This document shows, one piece after another, positions 35,143 through 43,438 of a stretch of DNA of 64,000 nucleotides. The stretch's first letter is position 1. Each line of letters starts with the position of its first letter. The stretch is from Rhabdobacter roseus (GTDB taxonomy: Bacteria; Bacteroidota; Bacteroidia; Cytophagales; Spirosomataceae): contig NZ_JACHGF010000005.1 in assembly GCF_014202275.1 (NCBI RefSeq), positions 124,001 to 188,000 of the forward strand, given 5' to 3'. The position numbers were made by a program, and so were the translations under genes. The notes under the pieces were generated by a model. That model was not told where the DNA came from and did not search any database. It was given only the letters and a program-made list of their open reading frames with translations.

Positions 35143-36174
35143 TCAATCCAACTCAACCTCTGCCACGACGGGCAGGTGGTCGGAGGCAAATTTGTACTTC
35201 GTGCCGATCTTCTGGCCGTCCGTCATAGTGGTAATGACCCGGGCGTTTTTGACCCACTCGGCGCGGTTCATGCTGTACAGGACGTGGTCGATCCACTCCC
35301 GGTGCTGCACGTTGTTAAAAATAGGGTCTTTGAACGTAGTAGTGTAGATGCTGTCGAAGCGCAGCGCATCCTGGTCTTTGGGCGGCAGCGCGTCAAAGAG
35401 CGCGTTGCCCAGGCACAGAAACGGCCGCCAGACGTTGCCCATGAGCTGCTCGATGGCACTACCCAGCAGGCGCTTCTCGCTGGCGTCCATGCCCGGCCCG
35501 TCGTTGATGTCGCCGCACACGATGAGCGGAATGCGCTGCGTGGCAACATCGCCGAGGTACTTGTCCAGAAACTGCACGCGGATCTGGCGGGTCTGGGCCA
35601 GGAGCTTCTTGCGGTTGGCGTCGGCCATGGCCCACCACTTGCTCCATTCGTAGGCGTCAAAAATACCCTTGCTTTTCAGATGAAGCCCCAAGATCCGAAA
35701 CGCCTCTCCCTGGGCCGTCACGATTTCGGCGTACAACGGGAAGCGCTCAAATTGGTACTTTTCGATGATCCCGTCGTTTTGGTTGGGTAGTTCAAAGGGC
35801 TGAAAAACGGGTAGCTGGCGGGTATCAAAGAAGCGGATGGGCTCCTCGGCGTGCAGCAGCCCGCGGTCGGTCCGGACGGCGCAGCCAATGCACTGTGACG
35901 ACCCCGAGGTGGGTTGCAGCCGGACTACCCAGGTACCTTCCACGTCGTCCTCAAAAAACAGGTTCAGCTCTTTCTCTTGGTTGGGGCCTTCTACTACCAC
36001 CACGATATCCGGTGCCAGCTCGTTGATGACCCCACTCAGGTGGTTGCGGCGCGTCCGTACCGTCGTCGAGGGGGCGTGCTGGGGTTTGTGCGTATCGGCG
36101 CGGAAATTCCCGTTTTGATCAAACAGGTCATTCATCCACTCCATGTTCCACAGGAGCAATTTCAGGTTTGCCAT
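35143..36174 (-). CDS. Endonuclease/exonuclease/phosphatase family protein
   Basis: This cytoplasmic EEP-fold phosphohydrolase has about 343 residues; I use the ATG giving MANLKLLLWNMEWMNDLFDQ, since the 15 upstream residues lack family character. Motifs are LLWNMEWMND (metal and phosphate ligands), DIVVVVEGPN (Glu), LGLHLKSKG, VCGDINDGPGMD (Asp-Asn), WIDHVLYS and ASDHLPVVAEV with the catalytic His. It differs clearly from the secreted pair at 1-1825 in lacking a signal peptide and in its insertions (KKLLAQTRQIRVQFLDKYLG). Likely a phosphodiesterase or nuclease; substrate unknown. Confidence 0.85.
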   Translation of the reverse strand: MANLKLLLWNMEWMNDLFDQNGNFRADTHKPQHAPSTTVRTRRNHLSGVINELAPDIVVVVEGPNQEKELNLFFEDDVEGTWVVRLQPTSGSSQCIGCAVRTDRGLLHAEEPIRFFDTRQLPVFQPFELPNQNDGIIEKYQFERFPLYAEIVTAQGEAFRILGLHLKSKGIFDAYEWSKWWAMADANRKKLLAQTRQIRVQFLDKYLGDVATQRIPLIVCGDINDGPGMDASEKRLLGSAIEQLMGNVWRPFLCLGNALFDALPPKDQDALRFDSIYTTTFKDPIFNNVQHREWIDHVLYSMNRAEWVKNARVITTMTDGQKIGTKYKFASDHLPVVAEVELD

Positions 36175-36266
36175 AGGGTTGGACGTTGGTTGTTCCTCAA
36201 TTTCGCCTAAAAAACCCATTCCTCCGTGTTAAATTTTTATTTCTTCGTAAGTGGCGAGGGTACTAA

Positions 36267-38111
36267 TTAGTTGCCGTGAGGCCAATTTCCCTGCTTAGTA
36301 AGTACCAGCACCGACTTGACAATATTCCCCCGATCAAAGAGCGTAATGCTGTGAATGTCCTTGTGGGGTAACGACGCGACCGTATTGTATCCCGACGGTA
36401 CTCCGTCGATGTAGATGTCGTCGAATCGCCGGTGCGGGGCCAATATCCAGTATTTTTGAAAAAGGATACTATCCCTAGCATAGTCCGTATGGTAGTACAG
36501 CGTTCTTGTCTGGTAGTTGGTTGCCGTAACTTGCTGGGGCTTCATTTTCTGTTCAAAAGCCTTGTACACATGCGCCGGACGGTTTTTTGCAAATCGCCGC
36601 TCGGCTTCTTGTTTGTCCTCTTTCAGTACCTTGCTGATCCACTCGGAGGGTACTTCACCGCCCGACCGCCCCCCCTTTTTGCCAAGTGTATAAAATCCGT
36701 ACTGATGATGTGTAGGTGACGGGATTTCACTTTTCGGCCCAAAACTCCATCCATTCCCAATTTTTACGACTAAATGATCAAGGTAGGTTTCAATATCTGA
36801 GCGGAACATAAAGTCATACTTTTCGGGCCGTTCATAGCTTAGTTCTATAATTTCTACCTTTTGCCCGTAGCGTTCGAGCGCCGTGGCTATGCGCGTGATG
36901 TCGTCCATAGTACAAAGGGCTGTTATGGCCCAGTAGAGCGTATCGTTGCTTTCGTACGCGTAGCGAAAGGGCGGAGCGGGATTTACCACCTCTAAAGGTA
37001 CCATTGAAACAGGTCTTATCGTATCGGTGGTAGGCTTTGAAACGACTTGCTCCGGCTCCTCCAAAGGTACTTCCTGACTCACCCTTTCTTCTTCCGGCTC
37101 CACGGTAGGTAGCGCAGCTTCCACGATCGGCCGCACCACCGGCGGGGCGAATTGCACGATTCGCGCGCGGTAGGGTGCCACCAGGGCCGACGACCCGTAA
37201 AGTACCCCCAGCAGCAGTGCGTACCTACCCGCGGCTCGCCACGACGACGGCCGACGGTTCATCATCCGGATGCGCTTCTTCAACGTCGTCTGGGCAAACG
37301 AATGCGTGAAGGGTACTTCCTGGGCTTGCAGCGCCATTTTCAACAGGTGGTGCTGGTAGTGTTTTTTCTCGAAGCCCTGTCCCAGCACGGCGCGGTCGGC
37401 CAGGTACTCCAGGTTCTCCTCCACGAGCCGCTGGTGCCACCAGGCCACCGGATTGAACCAAAGTGCCGCCCGCAGTACCTCGGCCAGCAGCAGGTCCAGG
37501 CTGTGCCACTGCCGGGCGTGCTCGGCCTCGTGGGTCAGGATTTCGGCCAGTTCCTGCGGACTGTGCGCCTCGGGATTGTACACCACCCAGCGGAAAAACG
37601 AGTACGGAGCCGCCGTTTGTTTATCACACACGAGAAGTAGTCCATCGACCGTGCGCTCGGCGGGGCATTTACGCAAACGGCTCACCAGGCGACAGGTACC
37701 TACCAGCAGCCGTAGCAGCAAGGTACCTGCGCCCAGCAGGTAGAGCGCCAGCAGCCACTCCGCCCAGCCCCAAGTACCTACCCAGGCCAGCGCGGAGGTA
37801 CTTTCGGGTACCGGTTGAAACTGAGAAAGGGGTACTTGGGAAGTAGCCAGCGTATTTTCAGCAATGAGGGTACTTTCCAGCACGGGCCAGAGAGCCACGC
37901 GCTGCACCTGCTGCTGTACCTGCTGCTGCACCTGGGCGGGGCCCCAGTGGGCCAGAGGTACCCACGGCAGCAGCCAGGCCGCCAGCACATTGATCCAGAG
38001 CAAAGAGCGATTGAGGCCCGAAAAGGTTTCGCGCCGTACCAGCCAGCGGTAGCCGAGCGTCAGCAGCGCCAGCGTCACGCTGACTTTCAGTAGGTAAGGA
38101 AGTAGGTACAT
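36267..38111 (-). CDS. BlaR1/MecR1-type M56 peptidase sensor, copy A
   Basis: This 614-residue membrane sensor-protease has N-terminal membrane helices (LLPYLLKVSVTLALLTLGYR; LLALYLLGAGTLLLRLLVGT), then the M56 domain with zinc motif EILTHEAEHARQWHS (HExxH form HEAEH, about 194-198) and DLLLAEVLRAALWFNPVAWW, and a further helix AGRYALLLGVLYGSSALVAP. After about residue 345 a unique region follows, ending in a plug-like YIDGVPSGYNTVASLPHKDI. The first 345 residues are almost identical to copy B. In this family a bound ligand triggers cleavage of the BlaI repressor encoded upstream at 40044. An ATG one codon earlier exists; I follow the copy B start. Confidence 0.87.
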   Translation of the reverse strand: MYLLPYLLKVSVTLALLTLGYRWLVRRETFSGLNRSLLWINVLAAWLLPWVPLAHWGPAQVQQQVQQQVQRVALWPVLESTLIAENTLATSQVPLSQFQPVPESTSALAWVGTWGWAEWLLALYLLGAGTLLLRLLVGTCRLVSRLRKCPAERTVDGLLLVCDKQTAAPYSFFRWVVYNPEAHSPQELAEILTHEAEHARQWHSLDLLLAEVLRAALWFNPVAWWHQRLVEENLEYLADRAVLGQGFEKKHYQHHLLKMALQAQEVPFTHSFAQTTLKKRIRMMNRRPSSWRAAGRYALLLGVLYGSSALVAPYRARIVQFAPPVVRPIVEAALPTVEPEEERVSQEVPLEEPEQVVSKPTTDTIRPVSMVPLEVVNPAPPFRYAYESNDTLYWAITALCTMDDITRIATALERYGQKVEIIELSYERPEKYDFMFRSDIETYLDHLVVKIGNGWSFGPKSEIPSPTHHQYGFYTLGKKGGRSGGEVPSEWISKVLKEDKQEAERRFAKNRPAHVYKAFEQKMKPQQVTATNYQTRTLYYHTDYARDSILFQKYWILAPHRRFDDIYIDGVPSGYNTVASLPHKDIHSITLFDRGNIVKSVLVLTKQGNWPHGN

Positions 38112-38177
38112 CATAAGAGTACGTTTTATCTACGTTACCAAAATCCACTTCACACTATCTCCAGTAACAACTCGCCC

Positions 38178-39983
38178 TCACTCCTTCATGAACACGATTA
38201 CGAAATCCTGCTCTGGATTATACTTAGTATAAATCATAACTTCGTAGGCATCTGCATATGGTATTTTATTAATGGCCTCAAAAGTCGAGGGTTGATCATT
38301 TTTGAAGAACAACGCATTCCTTAAGCGCTCGCCTATTCGTAAAGTACCATCTTCCTTGATTCCCATTCCCAGACGCTCCGAAAATCCCTTGGCTTTTTGT
38401 TCTTTTATCCATTCTTCCGTAATGGTGAAATTTGACCCTCCCATGCTGGGCTTCTCACCAAAATTGTTTTTAATCACCTCCGCTTTTATTCTTTCAACCA
38501 GGTACTTCATCCGATTCGTCTCCTTTCTTTTGAGAGCCTCTTCGTAATCACTCTTCATTTTTTCCCGAAGCTGGCTAGGTAAAGACAAATTACGCCCAAC
38601 CGCCCTTACACCTGTACTATACAAAGCGGCTGTACCTTCTATCGGCTCATTAGCCTCCGCTTTCGAACCTGAGGATGCACCACCTCCCCCATTTTCTATC
38701 ACCGAAAATCTCATACTCTCCAGAAACGCCCTTTGTGAATCATACTTCAGCTCATCGATGAAAAAATCCCCATTGTTCTTACGGATAGTTTCCCGAATCG
38801 TCATGAGTTCATCCATGCTGATGAGCGGCGTGATGATCCAGAAAATCGTGTCGTTGCGCATGACGCAGTAGGGTGAAATCACTTCCTCCTGGGCTTCAAG
38901 CTTCGTTGGTGTAAAGGTACTTTCTACCTTAAGCTGGGGTACTTTCTCCGGTACGGATACTTCGTCGGTTTTCTTTTCCGGTTCCGCAGCGGGTAGCGCC
39001 GCTTCCACGATGGGTCGCACCACCGGCGGGGCGAATTGCACGATTCGCGCGCGGTAGGGTGCCACCAGGGCCGACGACCCGTAAAGTACCCCCAGCAGCA
39101 GTGCGTACCTACCCGCGGCTCGCCACGACGACGGCCGACGGTTCATCATCCGGATACGCTTCTTCAACGTCGTCTGGGCAAACGAATGCGTGAAGGGTAC
39201 TTCCTGGGCTTGCAGCGCCATTTTCAACAGGTGGTGCTGGTAGTGTTTTTTCTCGAAGCCCTGTCCCAGCACGGCGCGGTCGGCCAGGTACTCCAGGTTC
39301 TCCTCCACGAGTCGCTGGTGCCACCAGGCCACCGGATTGAACCAAAGCAACGCCCGCAGTACCTCGGCCAGCAGCAGGTCCAGGCTGTGCCACTGCCGGG
39401 CGTGCTCAGCCTCGTGGGTCAAGATTTCGGCCAGTTCCTGCCGACTGTGCGCTTCGGGATTGTACACCACCCAGCGAAAAAACGAGTACGGGGCCGCCGT
39501 GCGCGGGTCTGCCACCAGGCGCAGGCCGTCGGTGGTGCGCTCGAAGGGTAGTTGGCGCAGACGCCGCGCCAAGCCCAAAGTACCCATCAGCAGCCGCAGC
39601 AGCAAGGTACCTGCGCCCAGCAGGTAGAGCGCCAGCAGCCATTCGCTCCAACCCCAAGTACCTACCCAGGCCAGCACCGAGGTACTTGCGGGCGCGGGCT
39701 GGTAATGAGGGAGGGGTACTTGGGAAGTAGCCAGCGTCTTTTCAGAAATAAGGGTACTTTCCAGCACCGGCCAGGGAGCCACGCGCTGTACCTGCTGCTG
39801 CACCTGGGCGGGGCCCCAGTGGGCCAGAGGTACCCACGGCAGCAGCCAGGCCGCTAGCACGTTGATCCAGAGCAGAGAGCGGTTGAGGCCCGAAAAGGTT
39901 TCGCGCCGTACCAGCCAGCGGTAGCCGACGGTCAGTAGCGCCAGCGTCACGCTGACTTTCAGTAGGTAAGGAAAGAGGTACAT
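38178..39983 (-). CDS. BlaR1/MecR1-type M56 peptidase sensor, copy B
   Basis: This 601-residue paralogue lies immediately upstream of copy A. The N-terminal membrane helices and M56 zinc protease (THEAEHARQWHSLDLLLAEV) are nearly the same protein as copy A, lacking one four-residue VQQQ unit near residue 65. The extracytoplasmic C-terminal region (about 350-601) is unrelated to copy A: SPYCVMRNDTIFWIITPLIS, GGGGASSGSKAEANEPIEG, and a Lys/Glu-rich helical tail. Order on the strand is blaI, copy B, copy A, with 60-70 nt gaps, so one operon is likely. Neither C-terminal part looks like a beta-lactam-binding transpeptidase domain. Confidence 0.87.
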   Translation of the reverse strand: MYLFPYLLKVSVTLALLTVGYRWLVRRETFSGLNRSLLWINVLAAWLLPWVPLAHWGPAQVQQQVQRVAPWPVLESTLISEKTLATSQVPLPHYQPAPASTSVLAWVGTWGWSEWLLALYLLGAGTLLLRLLMGTLGLARRLRQLPFERTTDGLRLVADPRTAAPYSFFRWVVYNPEAHSRQELAEILTHEAEHARQWHSLDLLLAEVLRALLWFNPVAWWHQRLVEENLEYLADRAVLGQGFEKKHYQHHLLKMALQAQEVPFTHSFAQTTLKKRIRMMNRRPSSWRAAGRYALLLGVLYGSSALVAPYRARIVQFAPPVVRPIVEAALPAAEPEKKTDEVSVPEKVPQLKVESTFTPTKLEAQEEVISPYCVMRNDTIFWIITPLISMDELMTIRETIRKNNGDFFIDELKYDSQRAFLESMRFSVIENGGGGASSGSKAEANEPIEGTAALYSTGVRAVGRNLSLPSQLREKMKSDYEEALKRKETNRMKYLVERIKAEVIKNNFGEKPSMGGSNFTITEEWIKEQKAKGFSERLGMGIKEDGTLRIGERLRNALFFKNDQPSTFEAINKIPYADAYEVMIYTKYNPEQDFVIVFMKE

Positions 39984-40043
39984 AGGATGATCAGTTTGGT
40001 GTTTTTATACGTGCGGAAAATGGGGGTACTTTGGGGTACTTAT

Positions 40044-40433
40044 TCAGGAAGGGGTACTTTCATCGTCGTCGGGGCTTTCAATTTCCCGCAAGATGTCGCG
40101 GAGCTCGTGGGCGCTGATTTTTTCCTTGCGGGCAAAGTACGCCACCATGTCACGGTACGAATTATTGAAGTAGTCGCCAAGTACCTTGCGCATCACAAAC
40201 TGGTTTTGGTAGGCTTCTTTGCTCACCAGGGGGTAGTACTGGTGCAGGTTGCCGTAGAGCCGGTGTGCCACGTAGCCTTTTTCTTCCAGATTACGCACAA
40301 TGGTCGACACCGTGTTGTAGTGCAGCGGCGGGGCCGTGAAGCGCGGCAGCATGTCTTTGACGAAGGCCTGCTCCATTTCCCAGAGCACCTGCATTACTTC
40401 TTCTTCTTTGTTGGTCAGTTTTTCTAGTTCCAT
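40044..40433 (-). CDS. BlaI/MecI/CopY-family transcriptional repressor
   Basis: This 129-residue regulator has a winged-helix N-terminal domain: LTNKEEEVMQVLWEMEQAFV, KDMLPRFTAPPLHYNTVSTI (recognition helix) and VRNLEEKGYVAHRLYGNLHQ, then the dimerisation helices FNNSYRDMVAYFARKEKISA. It represses its own operon, including the two M56 sensors downstream, and is inactivated by M56-mediated cleavage. A dyad array for it lies 15 nt upstream at 40448-40481. The last 20 residues are acidic. Confidence 0.92.
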   Translation of the reverse strand: MELEKLTNKEEEVMQVLWEMEQAFVKDMLPRFTAPPLHYNTVSTIVRNLEEKGYVAHRLYGNLHQYYPLVSKEAYQNQFVMRKVLGDYFNNSYRDMVAYFARKEKISAHELRDILREIESPDDDESTPS

Positions 40434-40447
40434 GCCTCTAAGGTACT

Positions 40448-40481
40448 ACTATATTTATAGTTTGCAAACTATTTTTATAGT
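40448..40481 (-). promoter_or_regulatory. Dyad operator array upstream of blaI
   Basis: Two ACTAT-N4-ATAGT dyads at 40448-40461 and 40468-40481 are spaced 20 bp centre to centre; between them their inner halves create a perfect 16-bp palindrome ATAGTTTGCAAACTAT (40457-40472). The spacing places two dimers on one face of the helix, as for BlaI/MecI operators. It lies just before the blaI start at 40433. Confidence 0.6.
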
Positions 40482-40683
40482 ATTTAAATAAAAAAGTGAT
40501 TGAATGGTATTTAAAGTACCTCAGCGAAGCAGGAAAGAAAAGGGAAAGGGCGCGCAGGTACCTGGACACCACGTAGAAAGTACAAAGCCAGAAATAAACC
40601 AGAAGGTACTTTTAGAGGGTACCTAGCGGAGCAACGCCAAAAAATGAGTAGTATTGAAAAGTACCTTTTATTGACCCCGCGCT

Positions 40684-41268
40684 ATGCCCGAAGTACCTCA
40701 CGCACTCCGCCAACTCGTCGACGCCGTGCATCCCCTGCCCCAAGAAGCCTGGGCCGACTTTGCCACCATCTGGAAACCCTACACCGCCCGGCGCAAGGAA
40801 ATGCTGCTCGCCGCCGGAGAGCGGGCGGCGTACCTCTATTTTGTGCAGGAAGGGGTGCAGCGTGTATATTGGTACGACGACCAGGGTCGGGAGGCCACGC
40901 TGGTGTTTACCTACGCACCGTCGTTTGGCGGCGTGCTCGATGCGCTGCTGCTGAGGCAGTCTTCACGTTACTACTACGAAGCGCTTACGCCCTCGGTGTT
41001 TTTGCGGGCGTCAGTCGAGGATCTGTTTGCCCAGATGCAGGCGCATTCGGCGGTGGAAGTACTGGTACGGCAAGGCCTCACCCACGCGCTGGCGGGGGTA
41101 CTTGAGCGGCTGGTGGAGCTGCAGTGCTACTCGTCCGAAGAAAAGCTGCGGGAGCTCCTGCGGCGCAGTCCGCACATGCTGCAACGCGTGCCGCACAAGT
41201 ACCTGGCCAACTACCTGGGTATCGACGCCACGAATTTCAGCAAATTGATCAATCAGATCCGGATCTAG
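40684..41268 (+). CDS. Crp/Fnr family transcriptional regulator
   Basis: This 194-residue protein has an N-terminal cyclic-nucleotide-binding-like beta-roll (AAGERAAYLYFVQEGVQRVY; YDDQGREATLVFTYAPSFGG) lacking a clear cAMP-binding RxxS signature, followed by a long dimer helix and a degenerate C-terminal helix-turn-helix (VPHKYLANYLGIDATNFSKL). This short form, with LLRRSPHMLQRVPHKYLANY, is common in Bacteroidota, where the ligand is unknown. It is transcribed away from blaI; the YtxH-like gene converges on it. Targets are unknown. Confidence 0.87.
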   Translation: MPEVPHALRQLVDAVHPLPQEAWADFATIWKPYTARRKEMLLAAGERAAYLYFVQEGVQRVYWYDDQGREATLVFTYAPSFGGVLDALLLRQSSRYYYEALTPSVFLRASVEDLFAQMQAHSAVEVLVRQGLTHALAGVLERLVELQCYSSEEKLRELLRRSPHMLQRVPHKYLANYLGIDATNFSKLINQIRI

Positions 41269-41277
41269 AAAATGCCC

Positions 41278-41637
41278 CTACACCAGCGGCGAATCACCCG
41301 CCGGGGTACCGGCCGACGGGGATCCGGCCGACGCCGTAGGCGGCGCGTCCGAGGCGGGCTGGGTAGCCCCGGCGAATTTCTCCATGAGGTCGTTCAGGAT
41401 TTTTTCAATGTCGGGAAAATTCTCCTTCAAGGCTTCGGCTCCTTTGGTTTTGAGCTGCGCAAAGTACTCGGGTGCTTTCTCGGCGGCTTCGGTCGCTTCG
41501 GTTCTCAGCCCTTCGGCCTTGGCTTTCAAATTTTCTACCAGTTTTTCTCCCTCTTCGGTTTGGAAGTACTTTTGAAGGGCTACGCCCGCGGCGGCACCCA
41601 GGATAAACGTAGCAAGATGTTTGGCGTTGACACTCAT
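41278..41637 (-). CDS. YtxH-like small membrane-associated protein
   Basis: This 119-residue protein has a single N-terminal hydrophobic segment (LATFILGAAAGVALQKYFQT) followed by an amphipathic helical region with Lys/Glu repeats (GEKLVENLKAKAEGLRTEAT; FAQLKTKGAEALKENFPDIE), the layout of YtxH-domain proteins linked to envelope or general stress. The tail is low-complexity Pro/Ala/Ser (QPASDAPPTASAGSPSAGTP). Function is inferred only from layout. Confidence 0.6.
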   Translation of the reverse strand: MSVNAKHLATFILGAAAGVALQKYFQTEEGEKLVENLKAKAEGLRTEATEAAEKAPEYFAQLKTKGAEALKENFPDIEKILNDLMEKFAGATQPASDAPPTASAGSPSAGTPAGDSPLV

Positions 41638-41674
41638 AGCAGTTAGGATTTTTGGAGTACTACTAAATAAAAAA

Positions 41675-41706
41675 CCAGGATCGGTTAGGGTACTAACAAA
41701 TCCTGG
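41675..41706. terminator. Hairpin between the SIMPL and YtxH-like genes
   Basis: Outer arms 41675-41680 and 41701-41706 (CCAGGA with TCCTGG) enclose an inner stem 41684-41688/41693-41697 (GTTAG with CTAAC). It lies about 20 nt after the SIMPL-protein stop and is flanked by A/T tracts. Confidence 0.5.
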
Positions 41707-41725
41707 CTCCTATTAGTTATTTTAG

Positions 41726-42457
41726 TTACTGAATTTCAAAAGCGGCCTGCATCCGGTAGCTGATCTTGATCTTCTGATACTCCAGATCACTGTCCGGAGC
41801 CGCATCTGCCGACTCGGCCGCCATCATGCGCACGTTGGCTTTGGCCAGCATGGGCTGCGGGTAGTAGAGGTTATCTTCCAGCTCCCGGATCATGATCACC
41901 GGCCCGGCCTTTTGGTCAATGGCCGCCAGCAGGTAAACGGCTTTTTCCTTGGCGGCTTTCAGGGCGTTAATCTTCACCTGCTTTTTCAGCTCCTCCTTCT
42001 GCGAGTGATCCACCCGGCTGATGTTGGCGTACTGGATGCCCCGGCTTTCGATCTTCGAGAGAATCCCGTCGAGCTTATCGGCCCGGTCTACTTTGAGCAG
42101 GTACTGCTTGCTTTCCAGGAAGGTACTTGGCTTCTTTTTCTTGTCCCAGTAGTTTTGGTACCCGCCCAGGCCGCTCACCGTGAGGGCTTCTTTGGGCAAA
42201 CCCGCGGCAGCCACGGCTTTGGTCAGCTGCTGCTCCAGGGTACTTATGGTCACTTTGTCCTTCTGGTTTTTTTCGTCCTTGAAGTACTCCCGCAGCGACA
42301 CCGTAAAGTACAACTCATCGGGCGTTATTTCCATTTCGGCAAAGCCGGTCACTTCGATGTTACGGGTGGGTTTTTCGTCCGTACGGGTACTTTGGGCAGC
42401 AGCCAGTCCCAGGGTCGAGACGAGCATAGTGAGGGTAAGCAAAGCTTGTTTTTTCAT
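41726..42457 (-). CDS. SIMPL domain (DUF541) periplasmic protein
   Basis: This 243-residue exported protein has signal MKKQALLTLTMLVSTLGLAA. The SIMPL/DUF541 domain starts with RNIEVTGFAEMEITPDELYF, continues with the helix VTISTLEQQLTKAVAAAGLP, KYLLKVDRADKLDGILSKIE and the closing KISYRMQAAFEIQ. Members form oligomeric rings in the periplasm and protect against oxidative or envelope stress; no catalytic residues are known. It lies downstream of the aromatic-catabolism genes on the same strand, 102 nt after the flavin reductase, with no evident functional link. Confidence 0.85.
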   Translation of the reverse strand: MKKQALLTLTMLVSTLGLAAAQSTRTDEKPTRNIEVTGFAEMEITPDELYFTVSLREYFKDEKNQKDKVTISTLEQQLTKAVAAAGLPKEALTVSGLGGYQNYWDKKKKPSTFLESKQYLLKVDRADKLDGILSKIESRGIQYANISRVDHSQKEELKKQVKINALKAAKEKAVYLLAAIDQKAGPVIMIRELEDNLYYPQPMLAKANVRMMAAESADAAPDSDLEYQKIKISYRMQAAFEIQ

Positions 42458-42559
42458 GGCTCAATGTTGATAAAAAATGAAGGTACTTGGTAAATAAAAC
42501 GTGCTCGGAGCGAATGGCCCCCAACTACCCCTCTATGACCCGCGCCGGTGGCAAAAGGT

Positions 42560-43438
42560 TTAAAGGGTACTTTGGAGTAATGTGAGCCAGGCTTCATGGA
42601 CCTGCCCCCGCGCCAGGAGCTTCTGCGCGTGAAGATGCAGTAGATCAGGCAGGTACTGGCAGCCCAGGCGGGCTTCTTCGTGCAGGGCCATCATGGCAGG
42701 CGTCTGCCGAAATCTTTCTATTTCGGCGCGCGTAGGTACCTCCAAGACGCTCCCCAGGCGGCCCAGGTCGTTGCCGGTGAGGATGCGGGAGGTACGCACC
42801 GCCTCGGGTAGGGCATCCACGCCTACGCCCATCTGCGGGCGGGGTACTTCAAAGAGTGCCGCGCCGCTGGCCCGCGCGTACCAGTCGCCCCCCAAGCGGG
42901 CCACCCAGTCGGTGCGGTGCTGGTCGATCCGCCCGTTTTCGTCCAGGATTTCTTCGGAAAAATGCGCTAAAATAACCTCCGCGATCACCAGCTCCATGCT
43001 GCCGATGGTCTTGATCTCAAGTACCTGGCACTCAAACTGCGCCGGCGACTCCCCTACGCGCGGCGGCCGTACGCGCTCCGATGCCACCGCCGTAAAGCCC
43101 GCCTTCACAAACTCATCGACGCCCCGCTCAAACTCCGCACTCGTCAGCGACATTTGCTCCACCATGGCGTAGCTCACCATGTTGATCACCAGCTCGGGTA
43201 CTTCCAGCAGGTTGAGGGACGTGTGCTTGGCCGTATTATCGCGCCCGCGGCGGTTGGGCGCAAAGACCAAAATGGGCGGGTCGATGCCCATGACGTTAAA
43301 GAAACTAAACGGACTAAGGTTCACGCGCCCGGCGGCGTCTACCGTGCTGGCAAACGCAATGGGCCGCGGCGCTACCGCCGAGTTGAGGTAGGCGTAGAAG
43401 GCGCGCGCGCTGAGCTGGGACGGATCAAGGGTTTTCAT
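42560..43438 (-). CDS. Flavin reductase-like protein (FMN-binding split barrel)
   Basis: This 292-residue cytoplasmic protein is of the flavin-reductase-like split-barrel family: AYLNSAVAPRPIAFASTVDA (FMN contacts), RVNLSPFSFFNVMGIDPPIL, TAKHTSLNLLEVPELVINMV, and ESPAQFECQVLEIKTIGSM. A C-terminal extension of about 90 residues (VPTRAEIERFRQTPAMMALH) is unusual for plain flavin reductases. The start overlaps the end of the fumarylacetoacetase gene by 14 nt, a sign of translational coupling. It often accompanies tyrosine-degradation genes in Bacteroidota; its exact reaction here is unknown. Confidence 0.85.
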   Translation of the reverse strand: MKTLDPSQLSARAFYAYLNSAVAPRPIAFASTVDAAGRVNLSPFSFFNVMGIDPPILVFAPNRRGRDNTAKHTSLNLLEVPELVINMVSYAMVEQMSLTSAEFERGVDEFVKAGFTAVASERVRPPRVGESPAQFECQVLEIKTIGSMELVIAEVILAHFSEEILDENGRIDQHRTDWVARLGGDWYARASGAALFEVPRPQMGVGVDALPEAVRTSRILTGNDLGRLGSVLEVPTRAEIERFRQTPAMMALHEEARLGCQYLPDLLHLHAQKLLARGQVHEAWLTLLQSTL

